Positions 25,733 to 37,902 are shown, numbered from the stretch's first letter. The stretch: DNA of 64,000 nt from Janthinobacterium fluminis (GCF_028595325.1 NZ_JAQQXR010000004.1:372001-436000), one strand, 5' to 3'. Program-made: numbers and translations. The notes: generated from the sequence alone by a model not told the origin.

Positions 25733-27601
25733 CTAGTGCAGCTGCTTGTAAATCTCCTCGGCCAACTGATTCGAGATGCCCTCGACCGACATCAGGTCCT
25801 CGACGCTGGCGTCGACCACGCCGCGCAGGCCGCCGAAGCGCGCCAGCAGCTTCTGGCGCCGCTTCGCGCCTATGCCCTCGATCTCCTCCAGCCGCGAGGT
25901 CTGGCGCGTCTTGGCGCGCTTGGCGCGCATGCCGGTGATGGCGAAGCGGTGCGCCTCGTCGCGGATCTGCGCCACCAGCATCAGCGCCGCCGATTCCTTG
26001 CCCAGCTCCTGGGCGGCGCGGCCGTCGACGAACAGCAGCGTCTCCAGGCCGACCCTGCGGCCCTCGCCCTTCGCCACGCCGACGATCAGGCTGATATCGA
26101 GCCCCAGTTCGGCGAACACCTGGCGCGCCATCTCGATCTGCCCCTTGCCGCCGTCGATCAGCACGACGTCGGGCATGACGCCGTCGCCGTTCGCCACCTT
26201 CTCGTAGCGCCGCATCAGCACCTGGCGCATCGCCGCGTAGTCGTCGCCGGGCGTGATGTCGTTGATGTTGTAGCGCCGGTATTCGCCGTTCTGCATCGCG
26301 TGGTGGTGGAACACCACGCAGGACGCCTGCGTCGCCTCGCCCTGGGTGTGGCTGATGTCGAAGCATTCCACGCGCAGCGTGTCGATGTCGTCCGTCTCCA
26401 GGCTCAGCGCCTCGACCAGCGCGCGCGTGCGCGACTGCTGCGAGCCCTGCTCCGACAGCAGGCGCGCCAGCGATATTTCGGCGCCCTTCTGCGCCAGCTC
26501 TAGCCAGCGCTGGCGCTGCCCCTGCGGCTGGAAGATCAGGTGGATGCGGTGGCCGCACTGCTCCATCAAGGCCAGCATCAGGGCCGGCTGGTCGAATTCG
26601 ATGTTCAGGATCAGCGTGGCGGGGATGAATTTCTCGGTGTAGTGCTGCACCAGGAAGGCCGTCAGCACCTCGACCTCGATGGGCGCCTCGGCGATCGCGG
26701 CGGCGTCGCTCAACTGGCTGGGGAAGTAGGCGCGGTCGCCCAGGTGGCGGCCGCCGCGCACCATCGCCAGGTTGACGCAGGCGCGCCCGCCCTGGACGAT
26801 GACGGCGATGATGTCGACGTCGGCGTCGCCGGTCGTCTCCATGCTCTGCTGGTGCAGCACGCGCGACAGCGAGGCGATCTGGTTGCGCACGACGACGGCC
26901 TGCTCGAACTTGAGTTCGGCGGCGTAGCCGTGCATCTTCGCCTCCAGCCCGGCCATCACCTCGCTCTGGCGCCCACGCAGGAATTTCGCCGCGTTCTCGA
27001 CGTCGAGCTGGTAATCCTCGCGGCTGATGGCGTTCACGCACGGCGCGCTGCAGCGGTGGATCTGGTGCAGCAGGCAGGGCCGCGTGCGGTTGGCGTAGAC
27101 GCTGTCCTCGCAGGAGCGCAGCATGAACACCTTCTGCAGGATCTGCATCGACTCCTTGACGGCCCAGGCGCTGGGGAAAGGGCCGAAATACTGGCTCTTC
27201 TTGTCGACGGCGCCGCGGTAATACACCATGCGCGGCGCGTCGCCGCCGGTGATCTTCAGGTAGGGATAGGATTTATCGTCGCGGAACAGGATGTTGAAGC
27301 GCGGGTGCAGCGTCTTGATCAGGTTGTTTTCCAGGATCAGCGCCTCGGCCTCGCTGTGCGTGACCGTGGTTTCCAGGCGGGCGATGCGCTCGACCATCAT
27401 GGCGATGCGCGGACTGGCCAGGTTCTTCTGGAAATAGCTCGACACGCGCTTCTTCAAGTCGCGCGCCTTGCCGACGTACAGCACGGCGTCGGCGGCGTCG
27501 AAATAGCGGTACACGCCGGGCAGATTCGGCAGCTTGGCGACGGTGGCCAGCACCTGGGCGCGGGCGTCGTTGGCGCCGGCTTCTACGATTGCTTCAGTCA
27601 T
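25733..27601 (-). CDS. uvrC: Excinuclease ABC subunit C
   Basis: A 622-residue dual-incision nuclease of nucleotide excision repair, acting with UvrA and UvrB. The N-terminal GIY-YIG domain (about 20-100) shows GVYRYF and [18 protein letters not shown]. The UVR motif lies near 200-235. The RNase H-like domain for 5' incision (about 370-540) has [14 protein letters not shown] and [10 protein letters not shown]. Two helix-hairpin-helix motifs end the protein ([20 protein letters not shown], then [15 protein letters not shown]). Length is normal for the family. Confidence 0.98.
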   Translation of the reverse strand: MTEAIVEAGANDARAQVLATVAKLPNLPGVYRYFDAADAVLYVGKARDLKKRVSSYFQKNLASPRIAMMVERIARLETTVTHSEAEALILENNLIKTLHPRFNILFRDDKSYPYLKITGGDAPRMVYYRGAVDKKSQYFGPFPSAWAVKESMQILQKVFMLRSCEDSVYANRTRPCLLHQIHRCSAPCVNAISREDYQLDVENAAKFLRGRQSEVMAGLEAKMHGYAAELKFEQAVVVRNQIASLSRVLHQQSMETTGDADVDIIAVIVQGGRACVNLAMVRGGRHLGDRAYFPSQLSDAAAIAEAPIEVEVLTAFLVQHYTEKFIPATLILNIEFDQPALMLALMEQCGHRIHLIFQPQGQRQRWLELAQKGAEISLARLLSEQGSQQSRTRALVEALSLETDDIDTLRVECFDISHTQGEATQASCVVFHHHAMQNGEYRRYNINDITPGDDYAAMRQVLMRRYEKVANGDGVMPDVVLIDGGKGQIEMARQVFAELGLDISLIVGVAKGEGRRVGLETLLFVDGRAAQELGKESAALMLVAQIRDEAHRFAITGMRAKRAKTRQTSRLEEIEGIGAKRRQKLLARFGGLRGVVDASVEDLMSVEGISNQLAEEIYKQLH

Positions 27602-27634
27602 TGCTTGCTCATAAAAAATTCAACCCCACAAGCT

Positions 27635-27689
27635 GGGGACAGACCACGATTTCCGGGAAAGATTTCCCCGGAAATCGTGGTCTGTCCCC
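27635..27689. repeat. REP-like long perfect inverted repeat
   Basis: Two perfectly complementary 23-nt arms (27635-27657 and 27667-27689) surround a 9-nt loop; each arm contains GACAGACCACGATTTCC or its complement. It fills most of the gap between acpS and uvrC. It has no T-run, so it looks like a dispersed REP-type element rather than a terminator. A related imperfect palindrome lies at 42018-42075. Confidence 0.8.
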
Positions 27690-27694
27690 GGCTG

Positions 27695-28090
27695 TCACGC
27701 CGCCTGTTCGACGATGACGAAGGCGACCGCGTATTCCGCTTCGTCGCTGATGCTCACTTGCGCCGTGAGCCGGTTCGCCCGCATGAATTCGTCGAGCACG
27801 CCGCTGCAGACGATCAGCGGTTTGCCGCCGGGCGCGTTGAGCATCTGCGCGGCCGGCCAAGTCATCGGCATGCGCAGGCCCAGGCCGATGGCCTTCGAGA
27901 ACGCCTCCTTGGCGGCGAAGCGGGTGGCCAAAAAGCGCAGGCCGCGCACGGCGTTTTTGGCGCCGCGGGCGTGGTATTTCTCCAGTTCCTGCGGCCCCAG
28001 GATCTTCCTGGCGAAGCGCTCGCCGTGGCGCGCCAGCGCCGCCTCGATGCGCGGGATCTGGCAGATGTCGGTGCCTATGCCGTAGATCAT
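27695..28090 (-). CDS. acpS: Holo-[acyl-carrier-protein] synthase
   Basis: A 131-residue phosphopantetheinyl transferase that converts apo-ACP to holo-ACP for fatty acid synthesis. The family motifs [16 protein letters not shown] (Mg-binding Asp) and [14 protein letters not shown] (WxxKEA-type) are present. It overlaps pdxJ by 4 nt, as is usual in beta-proteobacteria. An AcpS normally serves AcpP; the PKS/NRPS carriers of this window would more likely need an Sfp-type transferase, which is not seen here. Confidence 0.97.
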   Translation of the reverse strand: MIYGIGTDICQIPRIEAALARHGERFARKILGPQELEKYHARGAKNAVRGLRFLATRFAAKEAFSKAIGLGLRMPMTWPAAQMLNAPGGKPLIVCSGVLDEFMRANRLTAQVSISDEAEYAVAFVIVEQAA

Positions 28091-28845
28091 TTTACGCCCA
28101 GCCGCGCCGCGACCATGATGGCCTTCATCTCGCGCACGGCGTTTTCCCAGCCGGCGAAGACGGCGTGGGCGACGATGGCGTGGCCGATGTTGAGTTCGGC
28201 GATGTCGCGGATCGCCGCGATCGCCTGGACGTTGCTGTAGTGTAGGCCGTGGCCCGCGTTGACCTTCAGGCCGCGGCGCACGCCGGCCAGCACGCCCGCC
28301 TCGATGCGCGCCAGTTCGGCCCCTTGCGCCGCGCCTTCGGCGTCGGCGTAGCGGCCGGTGTGCAGTTCGACGACGGGCGCGCCGACCTCGGCGGCGGCGG
28401 CGATCTGCGCCTCGTCGGCGTCGATGAACAGGCTGACGCGGATGCCCTCCCCTTGCAGCTGCTTGACGGCGGCCTGCACTTCCTTGAAGTAGCGCACCAC
28501 GTCGAGGCCGCCCTCGGTGGTCACCTCATGGCGTTTTTCCGGCACCAGGCAGACGTCGGAGGGGCGGATGCGGCAGGCGAAGTCGAGCATCTCGGCCGTC
28601 ACGGCCGCCTCCAGGTTCATGCGCGTCAGCAGTTGCGGCGCGATGGCGATGACGTCGGCGTCGCGGATGTGGCGGCGGTCTTCGCGCAGGTGCAGGGTGA
28701 TGGCGTCGGCGCCGGCCTGTTCGGCCAGCAGCGCCGCGCGCAGCGGATCGGGGTAGACGGTGCCGCGGGCGTTGCGCAGCGTGGCGACGTGGTCGATGTT
28801 GACGCCCAGGTCGATGACCGGGCCGGACGGTTGCAGGAAGCTCAT
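28087..28845 (-). CDS. pdxJ: Pyridoxine 5'-phosphate synthase
   Basis: A 252-residue TIM-barrel enzyme that condenses 1-deoxyxylulose 5-phosphate with 3-amino-1-hydroxyacetone phosphate to form vitamin B6. Family motifs are [17 protein letters not shown] near the N-terminus, HLREDRRHI, and [13 protein letters not shown] near residue 205. It lies between recO and acpS in the standard rnc-era-recO-pdxJ-acpS order. Confidence 0.98.
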   Translation of the reverse strand: MSFLQPSGPVIDLGVNIDHVATLRNARGTVYPDPLRAALLAEQAGADAITLHLREDRRHIRDADVIAIAPQLLTRMNLEAAVTAEMLDFACRIRPSDVCLVPEKRHEVTTEGGLDVVRYFKEVQAAVKQLQGEGIRVSLFIDADEAQIAAAAEVGAPVVELHTGRYADAEGAAQGAELARIEAGVLAGVRRGLKVNAGHGLHYSNVQAIAAIRDIAELNIGHAIVAHAVFAGWENAVREMKAIMVAARLGVK

Positions 28846-28858
28846 GGTGTGGTGTCGT

Positions 28859-29650
28859 TTATAACTGCATCAAGTCGATCAGGATCTGGCGCGTGTTCAG
28901 CGGCGCGCCACCCAGGTGGTGGGCCAGCAGGAAGCGCATCAGCAGCTTGCTCTGGCTTTGCGTGAGCGGGTCGGCGTAGTCTTCCCGCTCCATGTCGAGC
29001 AGGGTCTTGCCGCTGACCCGGGGCCAGGCGTCGGCGGCCCGCTCCAGGCGCGCGCCGCGCTCCGGGTCGACGACGTAGACGGCGCCGGCCTCGACCGGCT
29101 GGCGCGTGCTGGTGCAGCGCGTCAGGTCGGCGGCCACGCCCGTCTCTTTGAGCAGGGCCAGCTCGAATTTGCGCAGCACGATGGGCGGCGGCTCGTTGTG
29201 CGCCAGCTGGTTGAGCGTGGCGACGTAGTGGTCGAACAGGGCCGGATGGGGGTCGTCGCGGGCCAGCAGCTTGACCAGCAGTTCGTTCAGGTAGAAGCCG
29301 CACAGCAGCGCGGTCCGTTCCAGCGGCAGCATGCCGCCCACCCATTCGGCGCCGGTGAGGATGCGCAGCTCGGATTTGCCGGTCCAGCCGGTCGACAGCG
29401 GCTGGAAGGTTTGCAGCACGCCGCGCAGCTGCGAGTGGGGCCGCTTGGCGCCCTTGGCGACCAGGGCGACGCGGCCGTGCTCGCGCGTGAACAGGTCGAC
29501 GATCAGGCTGGTTTCTTTGTGGGGATAGCTGTGCAGCACGAAGCCGGGCTGGCCGCCGACGCGGCCGTCGCGCTGCGGCGGGCGGGCGCGCCGCGGCGCC
29601 GGCGCGGCGGCCGGCGCGGCGGCTGGGGCGTCGAGCGTCTGGGTGGTCAT
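28859..29650 (-). CDS. recO: DNA repair protein RecO
   Basis: A 263-residue recombination mediator that works with RecR to load RecA on SSB-coated DNA. The OB-fold N-terminus is seen in [20 protein letters not shown] and [15 protein letters not shown]. The first 35 residues are an Ala/Pro/Arg-rich extension before the conserved fold, common in this family of bacteria. Position between era and pdxJ supports the call. Confidence 0.95.
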   Translation of the reverse strand: MTTQTLDAPAAAPAAAPAPRRARPPQRDGRVGGQPGFVLHSYPHKETSLIVDLFTREHGRVALVAKGAKRPHSQLRGVLQTFQPLSTGWTGKSELRILTGAEWVGGMLPLERTALLCGFYLNELLVKLLARDDPHPALFDHYVATLNQLAHNEPPPIVLRKFELALLKETGVAADLTRCTSTRQPVEAGAVYVVDPERGARLERAADAWPRVSGKTLLDMEREDYADPLTQSQSKLLMRFLLAHHLGGAPLNTRQILIDLMQL

Positions 29651-29674
29651 GCGCGTCGCACCGTCCCTCGCGCC

Positions 29675-30577
29675 TTACTCGTAGCCGTAGGCGCGCAAAC
29701 CGGCTTCGTTGTCGGCCCAGCCGGATTTGACCTTGACCCAGATTTCCAGGTAGACGGGGCCGCCGAAGAGCTTTTCCATGTCCAGGCGGGCCTGGGTCGA
29801 GACTTCCTTCAGGCGCGCGCCCTTGTTACCGATGATCATGGACTTGTGCGTGTCGCGCTCGACCAGGATGGCGGCGAAGACGCGGCGCAGATCGCCCTCC
29901 TGCTCGAATTTTTCGATCAGCACGGTGCTGGTGTAGGGCAGTTCGTCGCCGACGAAGCGGAAGAGTTTTTCGCGGACGATTTCCGAGGCGAGGAATTTCT
30001 CGCTGCGGTCGGTGATGTCGTCCGGCCCGAAGATGGGGGCGTTTTCCGGCATGAAGCGCTTGATCTCGTTTTGCAGGCCGTCCAGCTGGAAGTGCAGCTT
30101 GGCCGACACCGGCACGATGGCCGAGAAGTCGCGCATGGCGGCGATCTTTTGCGCGAACGGCAGCAGCACGGCCTTGTCCTTGACGCGGTCGGACTTGTTG
30201 ATGACGAGGATGCAGGGCACCTCTTTCGGCAGCAAATCCATCACCTGCTGGTCGGCCGGGCCGAAGGTGCCCGCCTCGATGACGTACAGGATCACGTCCG
30301 ACGAGATGAGGGTGTTGGTGACGGTCTTGTTGAGCGTCTTGTTGAGCGCGTTCGAGTGGCGCGTCTGGAAACCGGGCGTGTCGACGTAGATGAACTGGGC
30401 GTCCTCGACGGTCTGGATGCCGGTGATGCGGTGGCGCGTCGTCTGCGCCTTGCGCGAGGTGATGCTGACCTTGGCGCCGATCAGGGTGTTCATCAGCGTC
30501 GATTTGCCGACGTTCGGGCGGCCGACGATGGCGATATAGCCGCAGCGGAAGTTGGCGGGCGTGGGGGTGGCTGTCAT
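29675..30577 (-). CDS. era: GTPase Era
   Basis: A protein of about 300 residues that is an essential GTPase for 16S rRNA maturation and 30S assembly. G1 [10 protein letters not shown]3 DTPGF, and G4 NKSD are present, followed by the KH domain ([21 protein letters not shown]). The ATG at 30577 starts 1 nt after the rnc stop; a longer open frame would overlap rnc by 30 nt, so it was not used. Co-transcribed with rnc. Confidence 0.97.
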   Translation of the reverse strand: MTATPTPANFRCGYIAIVGRPNVGKSTLMNTLIGAKVSITSRKAQTTRHRITGIQTVEDAQFIYVDTPGFQTRHSNALNKTLNKTVTNTLISSDVILYVIEAGTFGPADQQVMDLLPKEVPCILVINKSDRVKDKAVLLPFAQKIAAMRDFSAIVPVSAKLHFQLDGLQNEIKRFMPENAPIFGPDDITDRSEKFLASEIVREKLFRFVGDELPYTSTVLIEKFEQEGDLRRVFAAILVERDTHKSMIIGNKGARLKEVSTQARLDMEKLFGGPVYLEIWVKVKSGWADNEAGLRAYGYE

Positions 30578-30578
30578 G

Positions 30579-31424
30579 CTAGTGTCGATTCTGTTTAGTG
30601 TGAAGGGCAATGGTGGCCGGCTTGGCGTCGGCGGCCTTGGCGGGCGCCGGCTGGGCCGCGCCCTCGCCGTCGCCCTGTGCGGTGGCGATGCCGGCCAGTT
30701 TCAATTGGGTGGCGCGGGGTTTGGCTTTGCGCGCGGCGGCCGGGGTTTTCAGCAGCGCCTGCTCGGCCACGTCCAGCGCCAGCCGGGCGGCGGCTTGCTC
30801 GCCGGCGCGGCGGCTGCCGCCGCGGCCGTAGACCTGGATGCCCAATTTCGGCACCAGGCACTCGATTTCAAATTCCTGGCTGTGCGCGGCGCCGTGGGTG
30901 GCCACGACGTTGTATTGCGGCAGGGAGATTTTTTTGCTCTGCAAAAATTCCTGCAGCAGCGTCTTGGCATCCTTGCCCAGCGTTTGCGGGTCGACCGAGT
31001 CGAGGATGGGGATGTAGAAGGCGCGGATGACGGCGCGCGCCGGGTCGAAGCCGGCATCCAAAAAAATGGCGCCTAGCAGCGCCTCAAGCGTGTCGGCCAG
31101 GATGGAGGGGCGCCGGAAGCCGCCCGACTTGAGCTCGCCCTCGCCCAGGCGGAGGAACTGCGAGAGCTCCAGCTTTTGGGCGATTTCGTAGAGCGACTGT
31201 TGCTTGACGAGGTTGGCGCGCAGCCGCGACAGGTCGCCCTCGTCGATCGCCGCGAAGCGCTCGTAGAGGATGGAGGCGACGACGCAGTTCAGGATCGAGT
31301 CGCCCAGAAATTCCAGCCGCTCGTTATGCAAACTGCTATGGCTACGGTGCGTCAAGGCTTGCTGCAACAGGCCAGCATCCTGGAACGTATAGCCTAAACG
31401 GTTTTGCAATAACTGAAGATTCAT
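30579..31424 (-). CDS. rnc: Ribonuclease III
   Basis: A 281-residue double-strand-specific endoribonuclease for rRNA and mRNA processing. The catalytic signature [12 protein letters not shown] lies near residue 35 and a dsRNA-binding domain occupies about 155-222. Residues 225-281 form an Ala/Lys-rich tail beyond the E. coli length of 226, with no recognised fold. First of the rnc-era-recO run. Confidence 0.97.
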   Translation of the reverse strand: MNLQLLQNRLGYTFQDAGLLQQALTHRSHSSLHNERLEFLGDSILNCVVASILYERFAAIDEGDLSRLRANLVKQQSLYEIAQKLELSQFLRLGEGELKSGGFRRPSILADTLEALLGAIFLDAGFDPARAVIRAFYIPILDSVDPQTLGKDAKTLLQEFLQSKKISLPQYNVVATHGAAHSQEFEIECLVPKLGIQVYGRGGSRRAGEQAAARLALDVAEQALLKTPAAARKAKPRATQLKLAGIATAQGDGEGAAQPAPAKAADAKPATIALHTKQNRH

Positions 31425-31455
31425 TGTCGGTTCTGTCTTGGGTTGTGCCGGCGCT

Positions 31456-31851
31456 TTATTCGCGCGGCTTGGGGCCGGCCGAGCCGGGCTGGGCCGTGCT
31501 GCCGCTGTAGTCGATCAGCAGGCTGGCCGGCCCCACCAGGGGGATTTTCTTTTCATAGGCGAAGCTCACCTGGATCTCGCCATTTTCGGCGCCGATCACC
31601 AGATCCTTGCCGGTGATCGTCTCGATATAGGTGGCGCTGGCGTTCTTGTCGAAGGCCGCCTGGATTTCGCGCACGGTGTTGCCGCCGGCCTTGGCCAGTT
31701 TGATGCCGTTGGAAATGGCCCGGTACTCGACATAGGTCGGCACGATCTTCAGGCCGAGCACGCCGACGAAGCCGACGATGGCCAGCACGACAATGAGTCC
31801 GACCAGGGAAATGCCCCCTTGCCTGCCACGGTGTAGTTCGGTCCGGCCCAT
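31456..31851 (-). CDS. DUF4845 membrane protein
   Basis: A 131-residue protein with one N-terminal membrane helix in a pilin-like style ([20 protein letters not shown]) and a small soluble domain ([18 protein letters not shown]). Members of this family sit between lepB and rnc in many beta- and gamma-proteobacteria, as here. The function is not known. Confidence 0.88.
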   Translation of the reverse strand: MGRTELHRGRQGGISLVGLIVVLAIVGFVGVLGLKIVPTYVEYRAISNGIKLAKAGGNTVREIQAAFDKNASATYIETITGKDLVIGAENGEIQVSFAYEKKIPLVGPASLLIDYSGSTAQPGSAGPKPRE

Positions 31852-31868
31852 GCGCTTCCCCTTTTGGC

Positions 31869-32782
31869 TTATTGAATGCCGCCGATGCGTTTCAGGTTAC
31901 CCAGGTTCATCCATACCAGGAAAGCCTTGCCGACGATGTTCTTGTTCGGCACAAAACCCCAATAACGGCTGTCGGCACTGTTGTCGCGGTTGTCGCCCAT
32001 CATAAAGTAATTACCTTCCGGCACGACGCAGCTGAAGCCATCCTCGTTGTAGTCGCACGCTTCCTTGTTAGGGAAATCATAAACCTGGTGCAGATTGAGC
32101 GTCGGCGCCGGCTCGTCGTTGAGGATGCGGTGCGGCACGCCGGCCAGGTTTTCCTGCAACTGCTTATGGTAGACCGGCTGCTCGTCGTCCAGGTAATCGT
32201 CCAGCGGCGTGTAGCCGACGGCCTTGCCGTTGACCGTCAAGCGCTTGTTTTCATATGCGATTTTATCACCGGGCACGCCGATGACGCGCTTAATATAGTC
32301 TTGCGACATATCGCGCGGGTATTTAAAGACCATCACGTCGCCGCGCTGCGGGTCGTTGACGTCGATCACTTTCTTGTTCAGCACGGGCAAACGGATGCCG
32401 TAGGTGAACTTGTTGACCAGGATCAGGTCGCCGATGACGAGGGTAGGCACCATCGAGCCGGATGGGATTTTGAAGGGCTCGTAGAGGAAGGAGCGCAGGA
32501 AGAACACGGCCGCGATGACGGGGAAGAAGCTGCCCGAGTACTCGATCCACGTCGGCTGGCGCAGCAGCGCCGCCTCGATGGTGGCGCGGCTGCCGCCGTG
32601 CTCGGCCTTGACGCCCTCGGCGCTCAGCCTGGCGTTGCGGGCGTCGTAGTCGGCCAGCGCCCGGTCGGCGGCGGCGCGGCGCTGCTTGGCCAGGTAGAAC
32701 ACGTCGAGGCACCAGATCACGCCCGTCAACACCATCAGCACGAACAGGATTAAAGCGAAATTCCCTAAGATGACTTGCAGGC

Positions 32783-32786
<4 letters not shown>
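31869..32786 (-). CDS. lepB: Signal peptidase I
   Basis: A 305-residue inner-membrane serine protease that removes signal peptides of Sec and Tat substrates. The catalytic Ser is in PSGSMVPTL and the general-base Lys in GDVMVFKYP; the C-terminal box [14 protein letters not shown] is present. Two membrane segments are seen (residues 5-25 and around 85). It overlaps lepA by 4 nt (ATGA), so the two should be co-translated. Confidence 0.98.
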
Positions 32787-34576
<1,790 letters not shown>

Positions 34577-34653
34577 TAACAAATATAAATGCGAAGTATG
34601 AAAGACGACACTGCTGACCGGGGGCCACCGCCGGAGCGAACTCCCTGCAATGA

Positions 34654-34700
34654 TAAAAAAAGCGCTCCGAGCGGGGCGTTGAGCCCCAGGCGAGCGCCTT
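34654..34700 (-). terminator. Intrinsic terminator after the rpoE-degP-glutaredoxin run
   Basis: On the minus strand GCGCTC and GGAGCGC pair around an inner GGGGC/GCCCC stem and are followed by TTTTTTT. It lies in the 297-bp gap between the glutaredoxin-like gene and lepA. The remaining gap must hold the lepA promoter; I see no other feature in it. Confidence 0.82.
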
Positions 34701-34873
34701 TGAAGCGACAGAAGCGACTGCAGCAGACAGAAGCTTTTTCGATTCTCCCATTTTACCGGATTTCAGAGTAGAAAGCCCGTGTTATGACGCCGGCCCGGCC
34801 GGCGCCCTGCATTTTCACGCGCGGCGGGCCGGAAAACGGGGCTGCAAAGACGGAAATGTTGCAATAACTATAT

Positions 34874-35131
34874 TTATACGGCGGCGCGGCGCCGCGCCAG
34901 CCAGGCGCCGACCCTGTCCGCGTCGAGGAAGTAATGGCAGAGCTCGGGCTCGTCGAGCGCGCCGAACAGCACCGGCACCAGCTCGTCGTAGCGGGCCACC
35001 AGGGCCGGGTCGGCGTCGACGTCGATGACGTCGACGCTGAAGGGCCGGGCCGGATCGTTGAGCGCCTGCAGGGCGTCCAGCATGTCCTGGCATAAATGGC
35101 AATAACTGCGCGAGTACAAGGTAAATTTCAT
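34874..35131 (-). CDS. Glutaredoxin-family (DUF836) protein
   Basis: An 85-residue thioredoxin-fold protein beginning MKFTLYSRSYCHLCQDML. The CHLC motif near residue 11 is the redox centre; the rest (VDVIDVDADPALVARYDELVPVL) follows the glutaredoxin-like DUF836 pattern. The ATG at 35131 was chosen over a TTG four codons upstream. It sits downstream of degP, a common beta-proteobacterial order, so it may belong to the envelope-stress operon. Confidence 0.9.
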   Translation of the reverse strand: MKFTLYSRSYCHLCQDMLDALQALNDPARPFSVDVIDVDADPALVARYDELVPVLFGALDEPELCHYFLDADRVGAWLARRRAAV

Positions 35132-35203
35132 CACGATCTTCAATCTAAACAGGCCGGGGGCGCACCGCCACTGCCCCCGGCCGGGAGGACTGCCGCGCCG
35201 GCC

Positions 35204-36691
35204 TTACTTGGCCGACGGCCGCAGCGACACGAATTGCGACACCTCGCCGCGCCGCACCAGCAGCACCGAGGCTTTCTTCGGATCGAGCTTGGCGACGACG
35301 GCGTTGAATTGCTTGGCGTCGCGCACTTCGACATTGTTCAACTGCAGAATGACGTCGCCCGGCTGCAGGCCGGCGCGCGCGGCGACGCCGTCGGCCGCCT
35401 CGACCTGCACGCCGGCGTCGAGCGCCAGTTCGCGCTTCTTGGCCACGCTCAGGTCGCTCACGGCCAGGCCCAGGGCATTCGCCGCCGGCGCCGCCTCCGC
35501 GCCCTTGCCGCCGCCCTTCCTGGCGACCTTGTCCGCCTCCAGTTCGACGATGGTGACGGCGACGTCCTGCAGCGCGCCCTTGCGCCACAGCGTGACGGTG
35601 GCGCGGCTGTTGAGGGCGCTGCCGCCAACCAGGCGCGGCAGGTCCGACGAGCGCTCCACGGCCGTGCCGTTGAATTTCAGGATGATGTCGCCGGCCTTGA
35701 TGCCGGCCTTGTCGGCGGGACCGCCCGGCTCGACCATGGACACTTGCGCGCCCTGGGCGTTCTTCAAGCCGAGCGACTCGGCCACGTCCTTGCCCAGCTC
35801 GCCGATCTGGACGCCGATGCGCCCGCGCGTGACCTTGCCGGATTTTTTCAGTTGTTCGCCGACCCGCATCGCCTCGTCGATCGGCACGGCGAAGGAGATG
35901 CCGTTGTAGCCGCCGGACAGGGTGGCGATCTGCGAGTTGATGCCGATGACTTCGCCGCGCATATTGATCAGCGGCCCGCCCGAGTTGCCGGGATTGACGG
36001 CCACGTCGCTCTGGATCAGTTGCAGGTAGTCGCCCGTGTCGCGCGACTTGGCCGAGATGATGCCGGCCGTGACGGTGTTTTCCAGGTTGAACGGCGAGCC
36101 GATGGCGATGACCCATTCGCCGACGCGGATCTTGCCGGAGTCGCCCATGGCCAGCCGCGGCAGGTTGCCGCCGTCGATTTTCAGCAGCGCCACGTCGGTG
36201 CGGGCGTCGGCGCCCAGCACCTTGGCCTTGAATTCGCGCTTGTCCGTCAGCGTCACGTAGACCTCGTCGGCGCCGTCGACGACGTGGGCATTGGTCAGCA
36301 CATAGCCGTCTGCCGAGATGATGAAGCCGGAGCCGACGCCGCGCTGCACCTGCTCGTCCTGCGGCGCGCCGCGGCGTCCGCGCGGCGCCTGCTGGCGCGG
36401 CGACGGCGCCGGCGCGGCGCCGCCGAAGAAGCGCCGCAGGAAGTCCTGCATCTCTTCGTCGGCCGGGCCGCCCTGCCCGCCGCGGGCCATTTTCAGGCGC
36501 TCGGTGGTGCGGATGTTGACGACGGCCGGGCCGACCTTGTCGATCAGGTCGGTGAAATCGGGCAAACCGGCCACGGCCGCGGCGGCCTGGGCCGCCGGCG
36601 CCAGGCCGAGCGCTGCGGGGGCGAACAACACGCCGGCGCCGATGAGCAGCGCGGAAAGCGTTTTACTGGCAACAGAGATTGTATTGGTCAT
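35204..36691 (-). CDS. Periplasmic serine protease/chaperone of the DegP/MucD family
   Basis: A 495-residue protein with a signal peptide (MTNTISVASKTLSALL...AQAAA). The trypsin-like triad is His in TNAHVVDGADEV, Asp in DARTDVALLKID and Ser in NPGNSGGPLIN; two PDZ domains follow (about 295-385 and 405-490). It degrades or refolds damaged envelope proteins and is typically under sigma-E control. The ATG at 36691 is the one that begins the signal peptide; the frame is open 110 codons further into the rseA region but without support. It is the third member of the rpoE-rseA-degP run. Confidence 0.95.
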   Translation of the reverse strand: MTNTISVASKTLSALLIGAGVLFAPAALGLAPAAQAAAAVAGLPDFTDLIDKVGPAVVNIRTTERLKMARGGQGGPADEEMQDFLRRFFGGAAPAPSPRQQAPRGRRGAPQDEQVQRGVGSGFIISADGYVLTNAHVVDGADEVYVTLTDKREFKAKVLGADARTDVALLKIDGGNLPRLAMGDSGKIRVGEWVIAIGSPFNLENTVTAGIISAKSRDTGDYLQLIQSDVAVNPGNSGGPLINMRGEVIGINSQIATLSGGYNGISFAVPIDEAMRVGEQLKKSGKVTRGRIGVQIGELGKDVAESLGLKNAQGAQVSMVEPGGPADKAGIKAGDIILKFNGTAVERSSDLPRLVGGSALNSRATVTLWRKGALQDVAVTIVELEADKVARKGGGKGAEAAPAANALGLAVSDLSVAKKRELALDAGVQVEAADGVAARAGLQPGDVILQLNNVEVRDAKQFNAVVAKLDPKKASVLLVRRGEVSQFVSLRPSAK

Positions 36692-36870
36692 AGAAAGTAT
36701 CGGTTGAGTATCATCGGATAGTACGCGGCCGCCCCGTCGCCGCGCGGCGCAAGCCAGGCGGGAGAAAGCTACAGACATGTTAAGCGAAATCAGAACTTGC
36801 CGCACGCACAAGATGTTGTGCGGCGGCGCAGGTTTTTCAAGGGGAAGGTAGTGAGGCGCCGGGCCGGCGC

Positions 36871-37182
36871 TCAGGGCAGGCTGGCGGCCCGGTCGGCCGC
36901 CGGCGCGGCGGCGTCGGCGCCGGCGTCGAGGGGGGCGGCCACGGGCGGGCCGAGCGGCGCCTCGGCGGCCAGCCGGGCCGCCATGCGCGCCGCGAAACCC
37001 TCGCTCAATTCGGCGCCGCAATCGTCCGAGCGCAGCGTATGGCCGATCTGGTGGTACGCGCTCCAGGCCGCCCTGCCCTCGGGCGTGTCGAGCGCCGCGA
37101 AGGCCAGTTCGACTTCGTCGGCCGACAGTTCGCCGTCGGCCAGCGCCGAGATCGTTTCGTGCAGTTGTTTTTGCGTATCCAT
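36871..37182 (-). CDS. rseA: Short RseA-like anti-sigma-E factor
   Basis: A 103-residue protein beginning MDTQKQLHETISALADGELS, the sigma-binding N-terminal domain of RseA (ISALADGEL...AWSAYHQIGHTLRSD). ATG at 37182 has GCAGGAT upstream. It follows rpoE by 117 nt. Family members usually have a membrane helix and periplasmic domain; here the C-terminus is a short Ala/Pro tail (PLDAGADAAAPAADRAASLP) with no helix, and no rseB/mucB gene lies between it and degP. I see no obvious frameshifted remnant downstream. It should hold sigma-E inactive in the cytoplasm, but how stress would release it is unclear. Confidence 0.85.
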   Translation of the reverse strand: MDTQKQLHETISALADGELSADEVELAFAALDTPEGRAAWSAYHQIGHTLRSDDCGAELSEGFAARMAARLAAEAPLGPPVAAPLDAGADAAAPAADRAASLP

Positions 37183-37251
37183 CACATATCCTGCCATCTG
37201 AAGAGCGTTACGCGCGGATGAGGGCCGGCACCGGCAAACATTGAAAAAATA

Positions 37252-37293
37252 ACAGCTTTATTGCTAATAATCACAGCCTTATTGCCAATAATC
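37252..37293. repeat. Tandem 21-nt repeat between rpoE and rseA
   Basis: Two adjacent 21-nt units (37252-37272 and 37273-37293) differ at two positions; the core is TTATTGC(T/C)AATAATC. They lie just after the rpoE stop. They are AT-rich in a GC-rich genome. Confidence 0.7.
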
Positions 37294-37299
37294 ACTGTC

Positions 37300-37902
37300 T
37301 TACCAACGCTTGTCAATCGGCATATCCAATAAAGGCTTCAATTTTTCCGCAATCACCTCGCGGGCGCGAAAAATGCGGCTGCGCACGGTGCCGATGGGGC
37401 AAGCCATGATGGCGGAGATTTCCTCGTAACTGAGCCCTTCGATCTCGCGCAGCACGATGGCGGTGCGCAATTCGAGCGGCAGCAAGTCCATCGCCGCATT
37501 GACGGTTTCGGCGATCTGCTTGCTGGCCAGCATGGACTCGGGCGTGTTGATGTCGCGCAAATTCTCGCCGTCGTCGAAGGCTTCGGCCTGTTCGGCGTCC
37601 GTGTCGGTGGATGTCGGCGTGCGCCGCCCCTGGGTGACGAGGAAGTTCTTCGCGGTGTTGATGCCGATCCGGTACAACCACGTGTAAAACGCGGAGTCGC
37701 CGCGGAAATGCCGCAAGGCCCGGTACGCTTTGATAAATGTCTCTTGAACCACATCTTCGGCCTCCGCCGGGTCGTGCACGAGGCGCGACACCAACCGCAT
37801 CAGCCTGCGCTGATACTTTGACACCAGGACGTCAAATGCCCGCTTGTCGCCTGACTGGACACGCTCGACCAGTAGCTGATCACACTCACGTTCTGTCCTC
37901 AC
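37300..37902 (-). CDS. rpoE: RNA polymerase sigma-E factor
   Basis: About 200 residues. Region 2 (LVERVQSGDKRAFDVLVSKYQRR, VQETFIKAYRALRHF, FYTWLYRIGINTAKN) and region 4 (LPLELRTAIVLREIEGLSYEEI, GTVRSRIFRAREV) of an ECF sigma factor are complete. It directs the envelope-stress regulon and is probably autoregulated. I placed the start at the GTG at 37902, preceded by AAGGA and matching the E. coli N-terminus; an ATG at 37923 would add seven residues. It is followed by rseA and degP. Confidence 0.95.
   Translation of the reverse strand: MRTERECDQLLVERVQSGDKRAFDVLVSKYQRRLMRLVSRLVHDPAEAEDVVQETFIKAYRALRHFRGDSAFYTWLYRIGINTAKNFLVTQGRRTPTSTDTDAEQAEAFDDGENLRDINTPESMLASKQIAETVNAAMDLLPLELRTAIVLREIEGLSYEEISAIMACPIGTVRSRIFRAREVIAEKLKPLLDMPIDKRW

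Noticed and set aside
27635-27689. The long inverted repeat as a transcription terminator or CRISPR remnant
   Set aside because: No T-run follows on either strand and there is only one unit; no repeat-spacer array exists anywhere in the window.
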